From NCBI RefSeq assembly GCF_000210895.1, contig NC_015964.1, positions 1,881,501 through 1,945,500 on the forward strand: a stretch of 64,000 nt of DNA, given 5' to 3'. The notes under the pieces were generated by a model. The model made no database searches. It saw only the letters and a list, made by a program, of their open reading frames with translations, and was not told the origin of the DNA. The stretch comes from Haemophilus parainfluenzae T3T1 (lineage in GTDB: Bacteria; Pseudomonadota; Gammaproteobacteria; Enterobacterales; Pasteurellaceae). A program made the translations under genes and the position numbers. Within the stretch, counting starts at the first letter, position 1. Each line of letters opens with the position of its first letter. Shown piece by piece: positions 19,357 to 29,489 of this stretch.

Positions 19357-19500
19357 TTATTGATTAACGCCCCAATGACGAGTATCTTTATCAAATTTCA
19401 TGCCTGAATGGGAGCCTTCTGAACCATTAAAATAAACGTCTTTATTTGCGCAAGCTGAAATTACTAATGCACCAATAACAATAAGAATTAATTTTTTCAT
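19357..19500 (-). CDS. small putative lipoprotein, 47 residues
   Basis: From ATG 19500 the protein starts MKKLILIVIGALVISACANK, a short lipoprotein signal peptide with lipobox ISAC and predicted acylated Cys17. The mature part is about 30 residues, polar, ends in KDTRHWGVNQ and has no recognised domain. AAAAAGG lies 8 bp before ATG 19500. The open frame extends upstream to 19542, but the residues before MKKL do not look coding. A longer reading would hide the signal peptide. It is convergent with ribA and shares its terminator. Confidence 0.7.
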   Translation of the reverse strand: MKKLILIVIGALVISACANKDVYFNGSEGSHSGMKFDKDTRHWGVNQ

Positions 19501-19627
19501 TGTGTTTACCTTTTTAAAACTAACTTGCCAAAATTGTATCACAACTTCCCCAGCTTTTTCCTGCTTAAATTAGTCATTTTCTTGCAAAAGTTATCCTTGG
19601 CTTCTACAATACCGCCTCATTTTTAAC

Positions 19628-19665
19628 TTGTAGTTCGCAAACCTCCTACATAAAAAAACTAGGTA
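19628..19665 (+). promoter_or_regulatory. preQ1-I riboswitch controlling queC translation
   Basis: Just before queC, TGTAG (19629-19633) can pair with CTACA (19646-19650) around a 12-nt loop. This is followed by an A-rich tail (TAAAAAAACTAGGT, 19651-19664), the hallmark of the preQ1-I class. Loop bases ACCT (19641-19644) can pair with AGGT (19661-19664) to close the pseudoknot. AGG is also the queC Shine-Dalgarno, 7 nt before ATG. Ligand binding would therefore hide the ribosome-binding site when queuosine precursor is plentiful. Confidence 0.85.
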
Positions 19666-19669
19666 TCCT

Positions 19670-20347
19670 ATGAATACTTCAAATCCTAATCACAATCGTA
19701 AAGCCCTTGTGATCTTCTCTGGTGGACAAGATTCCACAACCTGTTTAATTCAAGCCATTGCTGAATATGGCGTGGAAAATGTCGAAACCGTCACCTTTCA
19801 ATACGGCCAGCGCCATGCCATTGAATTAGAAAAAGCCCGTTGGATCGCTCAGGATCTCGGTGTAAAACAAACGTTGATTGATACGTCTGTTATCAAATCC
19901 ATTACCCATAATGCCTTAATGGATGTAAACGCTGACATTGAGCAAAAAGACGGGGAATTACCGAATACCTTTGTGGACGGTCGAAATGCACTCTTCTTAT
20001 TGTATGCCGCGATCTATGCTAAAGGACAAGGTATCAATGACATTATCACGGGTGTATGTGAAACAGATTTCAGTGGCTATCCCGATTGCCGTGATGTGTT
20101 TATCAAATCCATGAATGTCACCCTTAATTTAGCCATGGATTATCCTTTCAATTTAAAAACACCGTTAATGTATCTTACCAAAGCACAAACTTGGTCATTA
20201 GCCGATGAGTTAGGCGCGTTAGATTATATTCGTCAGCACACTCACACTTGCTACGAAGGTGTTGAAGGAGGTTGTGGGGAATGCCCGAGCTGTAAATTGA
20301 GAGATAAAGGTTTGCAGGAATATTTAGCCACAAAAGCAAAAGCTTAG
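19670..20347 (+). CDS. queC: 7-cyano-7-deazaguanine (preQ0) synthase QueC
   Basis: A 225-residue enzyme that converts 7-carboxy-7-deazaguanine and ammonia to preQ0 with ATP in the queuosine pathway. The PP-loop ATP motif [10 protein letters not shown] starts near residue 16. The C-terminal zinc site is [26 protein letters not shown] and [15 protein letters not shown] are further QueC signatures. It is a single gene controlled by the adjacent preQ1 riboswitch, which links product level to translation. A uptake-signal-like hairpin terminator follows. Confidence 0.96.
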   Translation: MNTSNPNHNRKALVIFSGGQDSTTCLIQAIAEYGVENVETVTFQYGQRHAIELEKARWIAQDLGVKQTLIDTSVIKSITHNALMDVNADIEQKDGELPNTFVDGRNALFLLYAAIYAKGQGINDIITGVCETDFSGYPDCRDVFIKSMNVTLNLAMDYPFNLKTPLMYLTKAQTWSLADELGALDYIRQHTHTCYEGVEGGCGECPSCKLRDKGLQEYLATKAKA

Positions 20348-20397
20348 TATTGAGATAAGTCAATCTATAGCAGATTAAATAGGTTCAAATGAATCCA

Positions 20398-20437
20398 GAG
20401 TGCGGTCAAAATTCACATCAAATTTTGACCGCATTTT
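20398..20437 (+). terminator. intrinsic terminator of queC
   Basis: TGCGGTCAAAAT (20401-20412) pairs with ATTTTGACCGCA (20421-20432), followed by TTTTTAC. The arms resemble uptake signals but the AA at the start of the core is changed. Confidence 0.8.
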
Positions 20438-20542
20438 TACTTGATATAGTATCCTTCTCTTTTCTCATCTTTGATTTTATAAACGCGTCATTTTTTGATA
20501 AAATCACGCTAATTTTTTATAAATAAGTAACTAATTTTAAAA

Positions 20543-22441
20543 ATGACTACAAATTATTCTGCTCAAGAAATTACGGTTCTGAAAGATCTCGAACCGGTGC
20601 AAATTCGCCCCGGCATGTACACGGACACCACCCGTCCAAATCATCTTGCACAAGAAGTTATTGATAACAGTGTGGATGAAGCCCTTGCAGGTTTTGCCAC
20701 CAAAGTTGAAGTGATTTTACACGCTGATCAATCGCTTGAAGTCATTGATAATGGCCGCGGAATGCCTGTGGATATTCACCCAACTGAAGGCGTTTCTGGT
20801 GTCGAAGTGATCTTAACCAAACTTCATGCTGGCGGTAAGTTCTCGAATAAAAACTATGAATTTGCCGGTGGTTTACACGGGGTGGGGATTTCTGTCGTCA
20901 ATGCCCTTTCAGAACGCGTTGATATTCAAGTCAAACGTAATGGCGAAGTATATAAAATTGCCTTTGAAAATGGCGTAAAAGTAGAAGAATTGGAAGTCAT
21001 CGGGACTTGTGGCAGACGTACAACCGGCACCACCGTTCACTTCAAACCGAATCCAAAATATTTTGATAGCAAGAATTTTTCTGTTAGCCGTTTACGCCAC
21101 TTATTGCGTGCCAAAGCCGTGCTTTGTTCAGGCTTAGAGATTAAATTTGTCGATAAAGTGAATAACACCGAAGATGTGTGGTGTTATCAAGATGGTTTAT
21201 CCGATTACTTAACCGAAGCGGTGAATGGTTTTGAAACCTTGCCTGAAAAACCATTTGTCGGTGAATTTAAAGGCTCCACCGAAGCGGTAAGCTGGGCATT
21301 GTTATGGTTACCTGAAGGTGGCGAGCTTATTGCTGAAAGCTATGTAAACTTGATTCCAACAGTCCAAGGCGGAACACACGTAAATGGTCTTCGCCAAGGC
21401 TTGCTCAATGCCATGACCGAATATTGCGAATTCCGCAATAAATTACCACGAGGGGTGAAATTAACAGCAGATGACATTTGGGATCGCTGTGCTTATATTC
21501 TTTCACTCAAAATGCAAGATGCTCAATTTGCTGGCCAAACAAAAGAACGCTTATCTTCCCGTCAAAGTGCGGTCTTTGTTGCGGGTGTTTTAAAAGATGC
21601 CTTCAGTTTATGGTTGAATCAAAACGTACAAGATGCGGATCGCTTAGCTGAAATGGCGATCAGTTCTGCACAACGTCGTCTGAATGCAGCCAAAAAAGTC
21701 GTGCGTAAAAAATTAGTGAGTGGTCCTGCTCTACCGGGTAAATTAGCCGATTGTGCATCACAAAATTTAGAAAAAACCGAATTATTCTTAGTAGAGGGTG
21801 ACTCTGCGGGCGGCTCGGCCAAACAGGCGCGTGACCGTGAATATCAAGCGATCCTACCGTTACGCGGAAAAATCTTAAATACTTGGGAAGTCGCCAGTGA
21901 TCAAGTGCTTGGCTCAACGGAAATTCATGATATTGCTGTGGCGCTTGGTATCGACCCTGATAATGAAGACTTATCTCAACTTCGTTACGGGAAAGTTTGT
22001 ATTTTAGCCGATGCGGACTCTGATGGTTTGCACATCGCCACCCTACTCTGTGCCCTCTTTTTACGCCATTTCCCGAAATTGGTACAAGATGGACACGTTT
22101 ATGTGGCAATGCCACCACTCTATCGTATCGACTTAGGCAAAGAAGTGTTTTATGCCCTCGATGAAAGCGAAAAAGAAGCCATTTTAGAACGCTTAAAAGG
22201 TAAAAAAGGTACCTTAAACGTACAACGTTTCAAAGGTTTGGGTGAAATGGATCCGTCACAATTACGTGAAACTACCATGGATCCGAATACACGCCGTTTA
22301 GTTCAATTAACCTATGAGCTAGGCGAAGATCAAGGGGCAGAAACATTAGAATTAATGGATATGTTACTCGCTAAAAAACGAGCGGAAGATCGCAAAAATT
22401 GGTTGCAAACTAATGGCGACCAAGTGGATTTAGCCGTTTAA
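20543..22441 (+). CDS. parE: DNA topoisomerase IV subunit B
   Basis: A 632-residue ATPase subunit of topoisomerase IV, which unlinks daughter chromosomes. The GHKL ATPase domain shows EVIDNSVDEAL, VIDNGRGMPVDIHP and GGLHGVGISVVNAL. The TOPRIM domain shows the family box LVEGDSAGGSAKQ and the metal-binding ADADSDGLHI. The QRFKGLGEMDPSQL end is typical of type IIA enzymes. Length equals E. coli ParE (630). The copper nitrite reductase gene starts 16 bp after its stop and parC comes after that, so all three are probably cotranscribed. Confidence 0.97.
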   Translation: MTTNYSAQEITVLKDLEPVQIRPGMYTDTTRPNHLAQEVIDNSVDEALAGFATKVEVILHADQSLEVIDNGRGMPVDIHPTEGVSGVEVILTKLHAGGKFSNKNYEFAGGLHGVGISVVNALSERVDIQVKRNGEVYKIAFENGVKVEELEVIGTCGRRTTGTTVHFKPNPKYFDSKNFSVSRLRHLLRAKAVLCSGLEIKFVDKVNNTEDVWCYQDGLSDYLTEAVNGFETLPEKPFVGEFKGSTEAVSWALLWLPEGGELIAESYVNLIPTVQGGTHVNGLRQGLLNAMTEYCEFRNKLPRGVKLTADDIWDRCAYILSLKMQDAQFAGQTKERLSSRQSAVFVAGVLKDAFSLWLNQNVQDADRLAEMAISSAQRRLNAAKKVVRKKLVSGPALPGKLADCASQNLEKTELFLVEGDSAGGSAKQARDREYQAILPLRGKILNTWEVASDQVLGSTEIHDIAVALGIDPDNEDLSQLRYGKVCILADADSDGLHIATLLCALFLRHFPKLVQDGHVYVAMPPLYRIDLGKEVFYALDESEKEAILERLKGKKGTLNVQRFKGLGEMDPSQLRETTMDPNTRRLVQLTYELGEDQGAETLELMDMLLAKKRAEDRKNWLQTNGDQVDLAV

Positions 22442-22457
22442 TTATTTGAGGTCAATC

Positions 22458-23651
22458 ATGAACGAACAACGTCGAGATTTTTTTAAAAACAGTGCACTAG
22501 GCCTAGCAACAATTACATTAGGTGCTGGTTTAAGCCTTATTCCTTCTGCTCAAGCGGAAGAAAAAGCCTCAAATACAGCAACTACTGCAGTTGAGAATTT
22601 ACCAGAAATTGAAGCTGAACTAACGCTTGCGCCAAATGTACCAAAACCGATTGAACGTAATTACCCTGCAAAAGTTGTGGTAAAACTGACCGCACTTGAG
22701 CAAATTATGGATTTAATGGATGGTGTGCAATTTAAATTCTGGACATTAAACGGCAGCGTGCCTGCGCCATTCATTCGTGTACGTGAAGGCGATATGGTGG
22801 AAGTGCAACTTTCCAACTCAGCCAGCTCAATGATGCCGCATAGTATCGATTTTCACGCTGCCGCTGTGCCAATGGGTGGTGCTATTGCGAGTGAAACCCC
22901 ACCAACCCGCACATCAACCTTCCAATTTAGAGCATTACGTTCGGGGATTTATCTATACCACTGTGGCAGTCAGCCTGTGGATATTCACCTTGCCAAGGGG
23001 ATGTATGGCTTAGTTTTAGTTGAGCCGAAAGAAGGCCTGCCAAAAGTGGATCGTGAATTTTACATTATGCAAAGTGAATTCTATACCAAAGGTGAGTTTG
23101 GCGATCCAGGCTTACAACCATTCAGTATGCAAAAAGCCATTGATGAACGTCCTGAATACGTACTCTTCAACGGTAAAGTCGGTGCAACCATGGATGAAAA
23201 TGCCTTAAAAGCAAAAACCGGTGAAACCATTCGCCTATTTGTAGGAAATGCGGGGCCGAATTTATGCTCTTCTTTCCACTTAATCGGTGCGGTATTTGAC
23301 AATGTGTATGTGGAAGGCGGTACACTTGTTAATCACAATGTTCAAACGACCTTGATTCCATCTGGCAGTGCCACCATGGTAGAAACGCGAATTGATGTGC
23401 CGGGTACTTATGTCTTTATGGATCATTCCATTTTCCGCGCTGTAAACAAAGGCACAATGGGACATATTGTGGTTGAAGGCGAAAAAAATCCGAATATTTA
23501 TTCTGGCAAGTTAAAAGACGAAGCCTTTAAAGAAGCCAACCCACAAAAACCACAGCCCGTTCCTTATGAAATAGATAGTCATAAAGGAATCGATATGGGA
23601 CATTCTCCTCACGAACATTCTGATGGGAATTCCGGTGCAACCAGAAAATAG
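22458..23651 (+). CDS. nirK: copper-containing nitrite reductase (NirK/AniA type) with Tat signal
   Basis: A 397-residue periplasmic two-cupredoxin enzyme that reduces nitrite to nitric oxide. The signal peptide is twin-arginine type (QRRDFFK, then a hydrophobic stretch to about residue 33). All expected copper ligands are present: type 1 His128, Cys169, His177 and Met182; type 2 His133, His168 and His323. The catalytic pair is Asp131 and His274. These motifs (PHSIDFHAA, YHCGSQPVDIHLAKGM, SSFHLIG, DHSIFRA) match Neisseria AniA closely rather than SufI/FtsP or laccases. The tail is His-rich (residues 375-387). GAGG precedes ATG 22458. Its place between parE and parC is unusual. Confidence 0.93.
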   Translation: MNEQRRDFFKNSALGLATITLGAGLSLIPSAQAEEKASNTATTAVENLPEIEAELTLAPNVPKPIERNYPAKVVVKLTALEQIMDLMDGVQFKFWTLNGSVPAPFIRVREGDMVEVQLSNSASSMMPHSIDFHAAAVPMGGAIASETPPTRTSTFQFRALRSGIYLYHCGSQPVDIHLAKGMYGLVLVEPKEGLPKVDREFYIMQSEFYTKGEFGDPGLQPFSMQKAIDERPEYVLFNGKVGATMDENALKAKTGETIRLFVGNAGPNLCSSFHLIGAVFDNVYVEGGTLVNHNVQTTLIPSGSATMVETRIDVPGTYVFMDHSIFRAVNKGTMGHIVVEGEKNPNIYSGKLKDEAFKEANPQKPQPVPYEIDSHKGIDMGHSPHEHSDGNSGATRK

Positions 23652-23662
23652 ATTAGAAGAAT

Positions 23663-25918
23663 ATGAGCAATATTAATTACGAAGGCATCGAGCAGATGCC
23701 ACTTCGCACCTTTACAGAAAAGGCTTACCTTAATTATTCAATGTACGTCATCATGGATCGTGCATTGCCTTTTATTGGCGATGGCTTAAAGCCTGTTCAA
23801 CGTCGTATTGTCTATGCGATGTCTGAACTGGGTTTAAATGCCGCGGCAAAATTTAAAAAGTCCGCGCGTACCGTCGGTGATGTGTTAGGTAAATTCCATC
23901 CACATGGTGACTCTGCTTGTTATGAAGCCATGGTATTAATGGCTCAGCCTTTTTCTTATCGTTATCCTTTGGTAGATGGGCAAGGAAACTGGGGGGCGCC
24001 AGATGATCCTAAATCATTTGCGGCAATGCGTTATACAGAATCTCGCCTGTCCAAAATCTCTGAAATTTTATTATCTGAATTAGGCCAAGGCACTGTTGAT
24101 TTCCAACCGAACTTTGATGGTACCTTAGAAGAACCTCAATATTTGCCTGCACGTTTGCCTCATATTCTGTTAAACGGCACCACCGGGATTGCCGTCGGGA
24201 TGGCAACCGATATTCCACCACATAATATTAATGAAGTGGCGGATGCCGCTGTTATGCTATTAGATAATCCAAAAGCAGGATTAGATGATGTACTCAATAT
24301 CATTCAAGGCCCGGATTTCCCAACTGAAGCGGAAATTATTTCACCAAAAGATGATATTCGCAAAATGTATGAAACCGGTCGTGGTTCTATCAAAATGCGT
24401 GCAACATGGCATAAAGAAGACGGTGAAATCATCATTAGTGCACTTCCTCATCAATCTTCACCATCAAAAATCATTGCGCAAATTGCTGAACAAATGACAG
24501 CAAAAAAATTGCCAATGGTGGAAGATATTCGTGATGAAGCAGATTATGAAAACCCTGTACGTATCGTGCTTGTGCCACGTTCAAATCGTGTTGATACGGA
24601 TGCCTTAATGGCGCATTTATTTGCGACGACTGATCTCGAAAAAAGCTATCGTGTAAATATGAATATGATCGGACTTGATCATAAACCAGCCGTAAAAGGC
24701 CTACTTCAAGTTCTTATCGAATGGCTGACATTCCGTCGTACTACCGTGACACGTCGTTTACAACATCGTTTAGATAAAGTACTCGCTCGTTTGCACATTT
24801 TAGATGGTTTGATGATTGCCTTCCTCAATATTGACGAAGTGATTGAGATTATTCGTACTGAAGATGAACCAAAACAAGTTTTAATGGCTCGCTTTAACTT
24901 AAGTGATGAACAGGCAGAAGCCATTTTAAACTTACGTTTACGCCATTTGGCCAAATTAGAAGAACATCAATTACAAGCTGAAAAAGATAAACTCGAAGAA
25001 GAGCGGTCAAATTTAGAGTTAATTTTAGGATCTGAACGTCGCTTAAATACCTTGATCAAAAAAGAAATTCAAGAAGATGCGAAAAAATACGCCAGCCCTA
25101 GAATGTCTCAATTAGTTGAACGTGAAGAAGCGAAAGCCATTTCTGAAAGTGAAATGACTCCGGCTGAACCCGTTACCGTTATCTTATCTGAAATGGGCTG
25201 GGTACGCTGTGCAAAAGGTCATGACATTGATCCGGAAGGATTAAGCTATAAAGCAGGCGATAAATATCTGGCTCACGCTTGCGGTAAAAGTAATCAGCCT
25301 GTAATCTTTATTGACAGCACGGGGCGTAGCTATGCTTTAGATCCATTAAGCTTGCCTTCTGCGCGTTCACAAGGTGAACCACTCACCGGTAAACTGACAT
25401 TACCGGCCGGTGCGACCATTGAACAGGTTATTATGGAACCTGAAAAACAAGAATTATTGATGGCATCAGATGCAGGATATGGTTTTATTTGCAAATTTGA
25501 AGATTTAATTGCGCGTAATAAAGCAGGAAAAGCCTTGATTTCTTTGCCAGAAAATGCGAAAGTCTTGAAACCTGAGACACTTTCCGAGTCGACCTCACTT
25601 CTTGTGTCCCTCACTTCAGCGGGTCGAATGCTGATTTTTCCGGTACGGGATTTACCGGCATTATCAAAAGGGAAAGGCAACAAAATCATCAGTATTCCAG
25701 CAGCGAATGCAAAAGCGCGGTCAGAATTATTAGTGAAATTGTTCTTAATTTCAGAGCAAGCTAGCCTTGAGTTCCATTCCGGTAAACGAAAAATCACATT
25801 AAAACCGGAAGATCTGCAAAAATTCCGAGCGGAACGCGGCAGAAAAGGCTCCCAATTACCACGTGGATTACATAGCAATGTTGATATTGTGGTAGTTGAA
25901 CCCGAACACAACTCATAA
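23663..25918 (+). CDS. parC: DNA topoisomerase IV subunit A
   Basis: A 751-residue breakage-reunion subunit of topoisomerase IV. The catalytic tyrosine is Tyr124 in [11 protein letters not shown]. The quinolone-resistance region reads [13 protein letters not shown] with Ser84 and Glu88, the quinolone-sensitive residues of Haemophilus ParC. The winged-helix and tower domains come first, with a C-terminal beta-pinwheel (from about residue 500). It is 11 bp downstream of nirK and was probably once directly next to parE. The segment GAAGAGCGGTC near 25001 is a one-base variant of the uptake signal. Confidence 0.97.
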   Translation: MSNINYEGIEQMPLRTFTEKAYLNYSMYVIMDRALPFIGDGLKPVQRRIVYAMSELGLNAAAKFKKSARTVGDVLGKFHPHGDSACYEAMVLMAQPFSYRYPLVDGQGNWGAPDDPKSFAAMRYTESRLSKISEILLSELGQGTVDFQPNFDGTLEEPQYLPARLPHILLNGTTGIAVGMATDIPPHNINEVADAAVMLLDNPKAGLDDVLNIIQGPDFPTEAEIISPKDDIRKMYETGRGSIKMRATWHKEDGEIIISALPHQSSPSKIIAQIAEQMTAKKLPMVEDIRDEADYENPVRIVLVPRSNRVDTDALMAHLFATTDLEKSYRVNMNMIGLDHKPAVKGLLQVLIEWLTFRRTTVTRRLQHRLDKVLARLHILDGLMIAFLNIDEVIEIIRTEDEPKQVLMARFNLSDEQAEAILNLRLRHLAKLEEHQLQAEKDKLEEERSNLELILGSERRLNTLIKKEIQEDAKKYASPRMSQLVEREEAKAISESEMTPAEPVTVILSEMGWVRCAKGHDIDPEGLSYKAGDKYLAHACGKSNQPVIFIDSTGRSYALDPLSLPSARSQGEPLTGKLTLPAGATIEQVIMEPEKQELLMASDAGYGFICKFEDLIARNKAGKALISLPENAKVLKPETLSESTSLLVSLTSAGRMLIFPVRDLPALSKGKGNKIISIPAANAKARSELLVKLFLISEQASLEFHSGKRKITLKPEDLQKFRAERGRKGSQLPRGLHSNVDIVVVEPEHNS

Positions 25919-25954
25919 GAATTCTCGAAACCAAACTAAATAGGAGGATATTTC

Positions 25955-27169
25955 GTGAATATTGTTTTTGATACCTATCAAACTCTTGCTTTAGCAAGCT
26001 TTGTATTATTACTTGGTTATTTTCTAGTAAAACGTATTCGCGTTTTACAAACATTCAATATCCCTGAGCCTGTTGTTGGTGGCTTTATTGTGGCTATTGC
26101 ATTAACCATTTTATACAAAGTAAACGGCACCTCATTCACCTTTGAGAAAAGCTTACAAACATCTATGATGTTAGTATTCTTCTCCTCTATCGGTTTAAGT
26201 GCAAACTTTGCCCGCTTAGTTAAAGGTGGAAAACCATTAGTTATTTTCCTACTTGTCGCGGCCCTTCTCATTGTTTTCCAAAATTTCATCGGTATTTTAG
26301 GTACTCAATTATTAGGCATTGATCCTGCTTACGGTTTACTTGCAGGTTCTATTACCTTAACGGGTGGTCATGGTACAGGTGCTGCTTGGGCAGAAACATT
26401 CACCAAAGAATTTAACCTACCTGCTGCAACAGAAATTGCCATGGCATGTGCCACATTTGGTTTAGTCTTCGGTGGTATCTTAGGTGGTCCAGTATCTCGT
26501 TATTTATTAAATCGTCAAAAACAAGGTGAAAACCCAGAGAATGATGAAGTAGATGACGTACAAGAGGCATTTGAACACCCGACTTACAAACGTAAAATAA
26601 ATGCGCGCTCAATCATTGAGACCATCGCAATGCTTTCTTTATGTTTACTCGTCGGTCAATACTTAGATGGCTTAACAAAAGGTACACAAATGCAATTACC
26701 AACATTCGTATGGTGTTTGTTTACTGGTGTAATTATTCGTAACAGCTTAACCAATTTATTCAAATTCCAAGTGGCTGATTCAGCGATTGACGTATTAGGT
26801 AGTGTAGGTTTATCTATCTTCTTAGCCATCGCCTTAATGTCTCTCAAACTTTGGGAATTGGTAGGTCTTGCAGCAGATGTACTCATTATCTTAGCGGTTC
26901 AAGTTGCCTTCATGGCTTTCTTCGCCATCTACTTCACATACCGTATTATGGGTAAAGATTACGATGCGATTGTATTAAGTGCGGGTCACTGTGGTTTCGG
27001 TCTCGGTGCAACACCAACAGCCGTTGCTAACATGCAAGCGATTACTAGTCGTTTCGGACCTTCTCACAAAGCGTTCTTAATCGTACCAATGGTAGGAGCG
27101 TTCTTTATCGACTTATTAAATAATGGTATTTTAAAAATGTTCTTAAGCCTTGTTAAATACCTTCACTAA
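25955..27169 (+). CDS. gltS: sodium/glutamate symporter
   Basis: A 404-residue inner-membrane Na+:glutamate carrier with about ten membrane segments. Conserved GltS blocks are NIPEPVVGGFIVAI, LTGGHGTGAAWAETF and the inverted-repeat counterpart SAGHCGFGLGATPTAVANMQA. The start codon is GTG at 25955, supported by TAGGAGG 9 bp upstream. It lies 36 bp after parC, so it could be read through from the par operon. A strong terminator follows. Confidence 0.95.
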   Translation: MNIVFDTYQTLALASFVLLLGYFLVKRIRVLQTFNIPEPVVGGFIVAIALTILYKVNGTSFTFEKSLQTSMMLVFFSSIGLSANFARLVKGGKPLVIFLLVAALLIVFQNFIGILGTQLLGIDPAYGLLAGSITLTGGHGTGAAWAETFTKEFNLPAATEIAMACATFGLVFGGILGGPVSRYLLNRQKQGENPENDEVDDVQEAFEHPTYKRKINARSIIETIAMLSLCLLVGQYLDGLTKGTQMQLPTFVWCLFTGVIIRNSLTNLFKFQVADSAIDVLGSVGLSIFLAIALMSLKLWELVGLAADVLIILAVQVAFMAFFAIYFTYRIMGKDYDAIVLSAGHCGFGLGATPTAVANMQAITSRFGPSHKAFLIVPMVGAFFIDLLNNGILKMFLSLVKYLH

Positions 27170-27181
27170 TAAAATATAAAA

Positions 27182-27211
27182 AGAAAGGCTGACATCTTGT
27201 CAGCCTTTTTA
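27182..27211 (+). terminator. intrinsic terminator of gltS
   Basis: AAAGGCTGAC (27184-27193) pairs with GTCAGCCTTT (27199-27208), followed by TT. It stands between convergent gltS and folC. Confidence 0.85.
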
Positions 27212-27224
27212 CTTTGTAAACCCA

Positions 27225-28529
27225 TTATGCTAAATATTCTAAAAACTCCCCTACCGTGTGGAAAGATCCAAATACCAGCACAATGTCATTTTTATCTGCA
27301 TTTTTAACCGCACTTTGCAGACCTTCAACTACAGAATCTTCAGAAAAACTTTTTGCTGATGGGTAAACTGATGTTAATTTTGCATTTAAGTCATCACCCG
27401 ATTGACCACGGTAACCGCCTAGTGTTACACAATGCCATTGGTCAATAACGGAAATAAGCTGAGTAAACACCGACTCGGCATCTTTATCTTTTAACATTCC
27501 ACAAACGGCAATAATACGCCCTGAAATTTGTGTTTTAAGTGCGGTCAATTTTTCGGCTAAATATTTTGCCGCATGAGGATTATGCCCAACATCGATGATC
27601 ACTTTTGGCAACTGTGAATAGGATACATTCAAGCGTTCTGCCAGCTTTTCTAACTGATTACCTTTCAATCGTTGAAAGCGTCCCACCAATTCCACTTCAA
27701 TTAATGAACGTTTAATGATATCGACAGAAATATTAAAAGGTAGCTGTTCAACGGCAGCCAAAGCTGTTGCCGCATTGGCTAATGGAATGTGGCAAAACGG
27801 CAGATTTTCTAACCGCACTTTATTGCTCTGCCACATCCAAGTTTGCTCATTGGCTTTAAACGACCAAGTAACATCTCGACGTGAAACTAGGCAATGTAGC
27901 TTCTCAGCTTGTTCTATCATAGGTTGCGGGACATTGGGTTCGCCAATCACAACCGGTTTATTCGCGCGGAAAATACCCGCTTTTTCAAAGCCGATTTCTT
28001 CTCGAGTTGACCCAAGAAAATCCGTATGATCAATATCAATACTGGTGATAACCGCCAGATCATTATCGACAATATTGGTTGCATCTAAGCGTCCACCAAG
28101 CCCTACTTCTAAAATCACGACATCAAGCTTTGCTTGTTTGAATAAATGCAAAGCTGATAAGGTGCTAAATTCAAAATAAGTGAGGGACTGCGTTTTATGC
28201 TTTTCAATAAAATCAAAAGAAGCAGTATGCATCTCATCCGGCAAGTCTTGATTTTGAATACGAACACGCTCGTTATAACGCAATAAATGAGGTGAGGAAT
28301 ACACACCCACACGCAAACCATGATTTAACAAAATAGTTTCAAGCAAACGGCACGTTGTGCCTTTGCCATTTGTGCCCCCCACCGTGATCACATAAGGTGC
28401 GGGATTCAAAAGATCCAATTCTTCTGCCACCGATTTAATACGATCTAGCCCTAAATCAATGGCTTTAAAGTGACTGTTTTCCAAATAAGAAAGCCACTCA
28501 GCGAGTGGCGAAGTGGCTTTTAAATTCAT
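27225..28529 (-). CDS. folC: bifunctional dihydrofolate synthase/folylpolyglutamate synthase
   Basis: A Mur-ligase-family enzyme of 434 residues that adds glutamate to dihydropteroate and then extends folate polyglutamate tails. The ATP loop is VGGTNGKGTTCRLLE near residue 50. Further motifs are SSPHLLRYNERVRIQ, VGLGGRLDATN, SIDIDHTDFLG and DVGHNPHAAKYLAE. ATG 28529 (MNLKATSPL) has GAG 7 bp upstream and starts 4 bp after the accD stop. In-frame ATGs at 28541 and 28550 would overlap accD. The accD-folC pair is also adjacent in E. coli. Confidence 0.94.
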   Translation of the reverse strand: MNLKATSPLAEWLSYLENSHFKAIDLGLDRIKSVAEELDLLNPAPYVITVGGTNGKGTTCRLLETILLNHGLRVGVYSSPHLLRYNERVRIQNQDLPDEMHTASFDFIEKHKTQSLTYFEFSTLSALHLFKQAKLDVVILEVGLGGRLDATNIVDNDLAVITSIDIDHTDFLGSTREEIGFEKAGIFRANKPVVIGEPNVPQPMIEQAEKLHCLVSRRDVTWSFKANEQTWMWQSNKVRLENLPFCHIPLANAATALAAVEQLPFNISVDIIKRSLIEVELVGRFQRLKGNQLEKLAERLNVSYSQLPKVIIDVGHNPHAAKYLAEKLTALKTQISGRIIAVCGMLKDKDAESVFTQLISVIDQWHCVTLGGYRGQSGDDLNAKLTSVYPSAKSFSEDSVVEGLQSAVKNADKNDIVLVFGSFHTVGEFLEYLA

Positions 28530-28533
28530 TGTA

Positions 28534-29424
28534 TTACTCATGTTCAACAACTTCTACTTCAACAAAAGGTGAAGGTTGATTGGTGAGTTTGCTTAAAAGG
28601 TTTCCAAGGGTTGAACGCATTTCTGAACGTTTCACGATCATATCAATCGCCCCTTTCTCGAGTAAGAATTCACTACGTTGGAAGCCTTCCGGTAATTTTT
28701 CACGTACAGTTTGTTCGATAACACGTGGGCCTGCAAAACCGATTAATGCTTTTGGTTCAGCAATGTTCACATCACCTAACATCGCAAAACTTGCAGAAAC
28801 ACCACCTAATGTTGGATCCGTTAATACAGAAATAAACGGCACACCTTTTTCACGCATTTTCGCTAACACCGCACTGGTTTTCGCCATTTGCATTAATGAG
28901 AAAAGGGCTTCTTGCATACGTGCACCGCCACTTGCAGAGAAACACACAAATGGACAATTTAATTCAATTGCTTTTTCTGCCGCTTTTACAAATTTTGAAC
29001 CCACAACAGAGCCCATTGAACCGCCCATGAAACTAAAGTTAGAGGCAGCAACAACTACAGGCATGTTGTAAAGTGTACCGGTCATTGTGATTAACGCATC
29101 TTTTTCACCGGTTTCTTTTTGTGCGGCAGTAATACGATCTTTATATTTTTTTAAATCTTTAAATTTAAGAATATCTTTTGGTTCTAAATCAGCCGACAAT
29201 TCTTGGCTTGAACCTTCATCTAATAAGGCTAAAAGGCGCTCACGAGCATCAATGCGCATATGATGGCCGCATTTTGGGCAAACATGTAAATTACGTTTTA
29301 CTTCTTCGCCGTAAAGGACTTGTTCACAAGAGGTACATTTCGTCCAAACCCCTTCTGGCACGTTTGCTTTACGTGATGTAGAGGAAGAGGTTCCTTTGCT
29401 AAAAATTTTATCAATCCAGCTCAT
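28534..29424 (-). CDS. accD: acetyl-CoA carboxylase carboxyltransferase subunit beta
   Basis: A 296-residue subunit that, with AccA, transfers the carboxyl group from biotin to acetyl-CoA at the first step of fatty-acid synthesis. The N-terminal zinc ribbon uses Cys30, Cys33, Cys49 and Cys52 (WTKCTSC and VCPKCGHHM). The crotonase-fold carboxyltransferase core shows [12 protein letters not shown] and [16 protein letters not shown]. Length is normal (about 295-305). It lies upstream of folC and downstream of truA on the same strand. Confidence 0.96.
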   Translation of the reverse strand: MSWIDKIFSKGTSSSTSRKANVPEGVWTKCTSCEQVLYGEEVKRNLHVCPKCGHHMRIDARERLLALLDEGSSQELSADLEPKDILKFKDLKKYKDRITAAQKETGEKDALITMTGTLYNMPVVVAASNFSFMGGSMGSVVGSKFVKAAEKAIELNCPFVCFSASGGARMQEALFSLMQMAKTSAVLAKMREKGVPFISVLTDPTLGGVSASFAMLGDVNIAEPKALIGFAGPRVIEQTVREKLPEGFQRSEFLLEKGAIDMIVKRSEMRSTLGNLLSKLTNQPSPFVEVEVVEHE

Positions 29425-29489
29425 TTTTTACCTTTTTTATTAACTAGAAAAGTCTGTGTATTTAATCATAATTTAGCGAAATTTGCTAG

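Noticed and set aside
22458-23651. First impression of SufI/FtsP, which neighbours parC in E. coli
   Set aside because: The full set of type 1 and type 2 copper ligands and the catalytic Asp/His are present, which FtsP lacks. The sequence follows Neisseria AniA.
25330-25911. 193-codon frame antisense to parC
   Set aside because: parC is unambiguous on the other strand; the antisense protein shows no family features and arises from codon bias.
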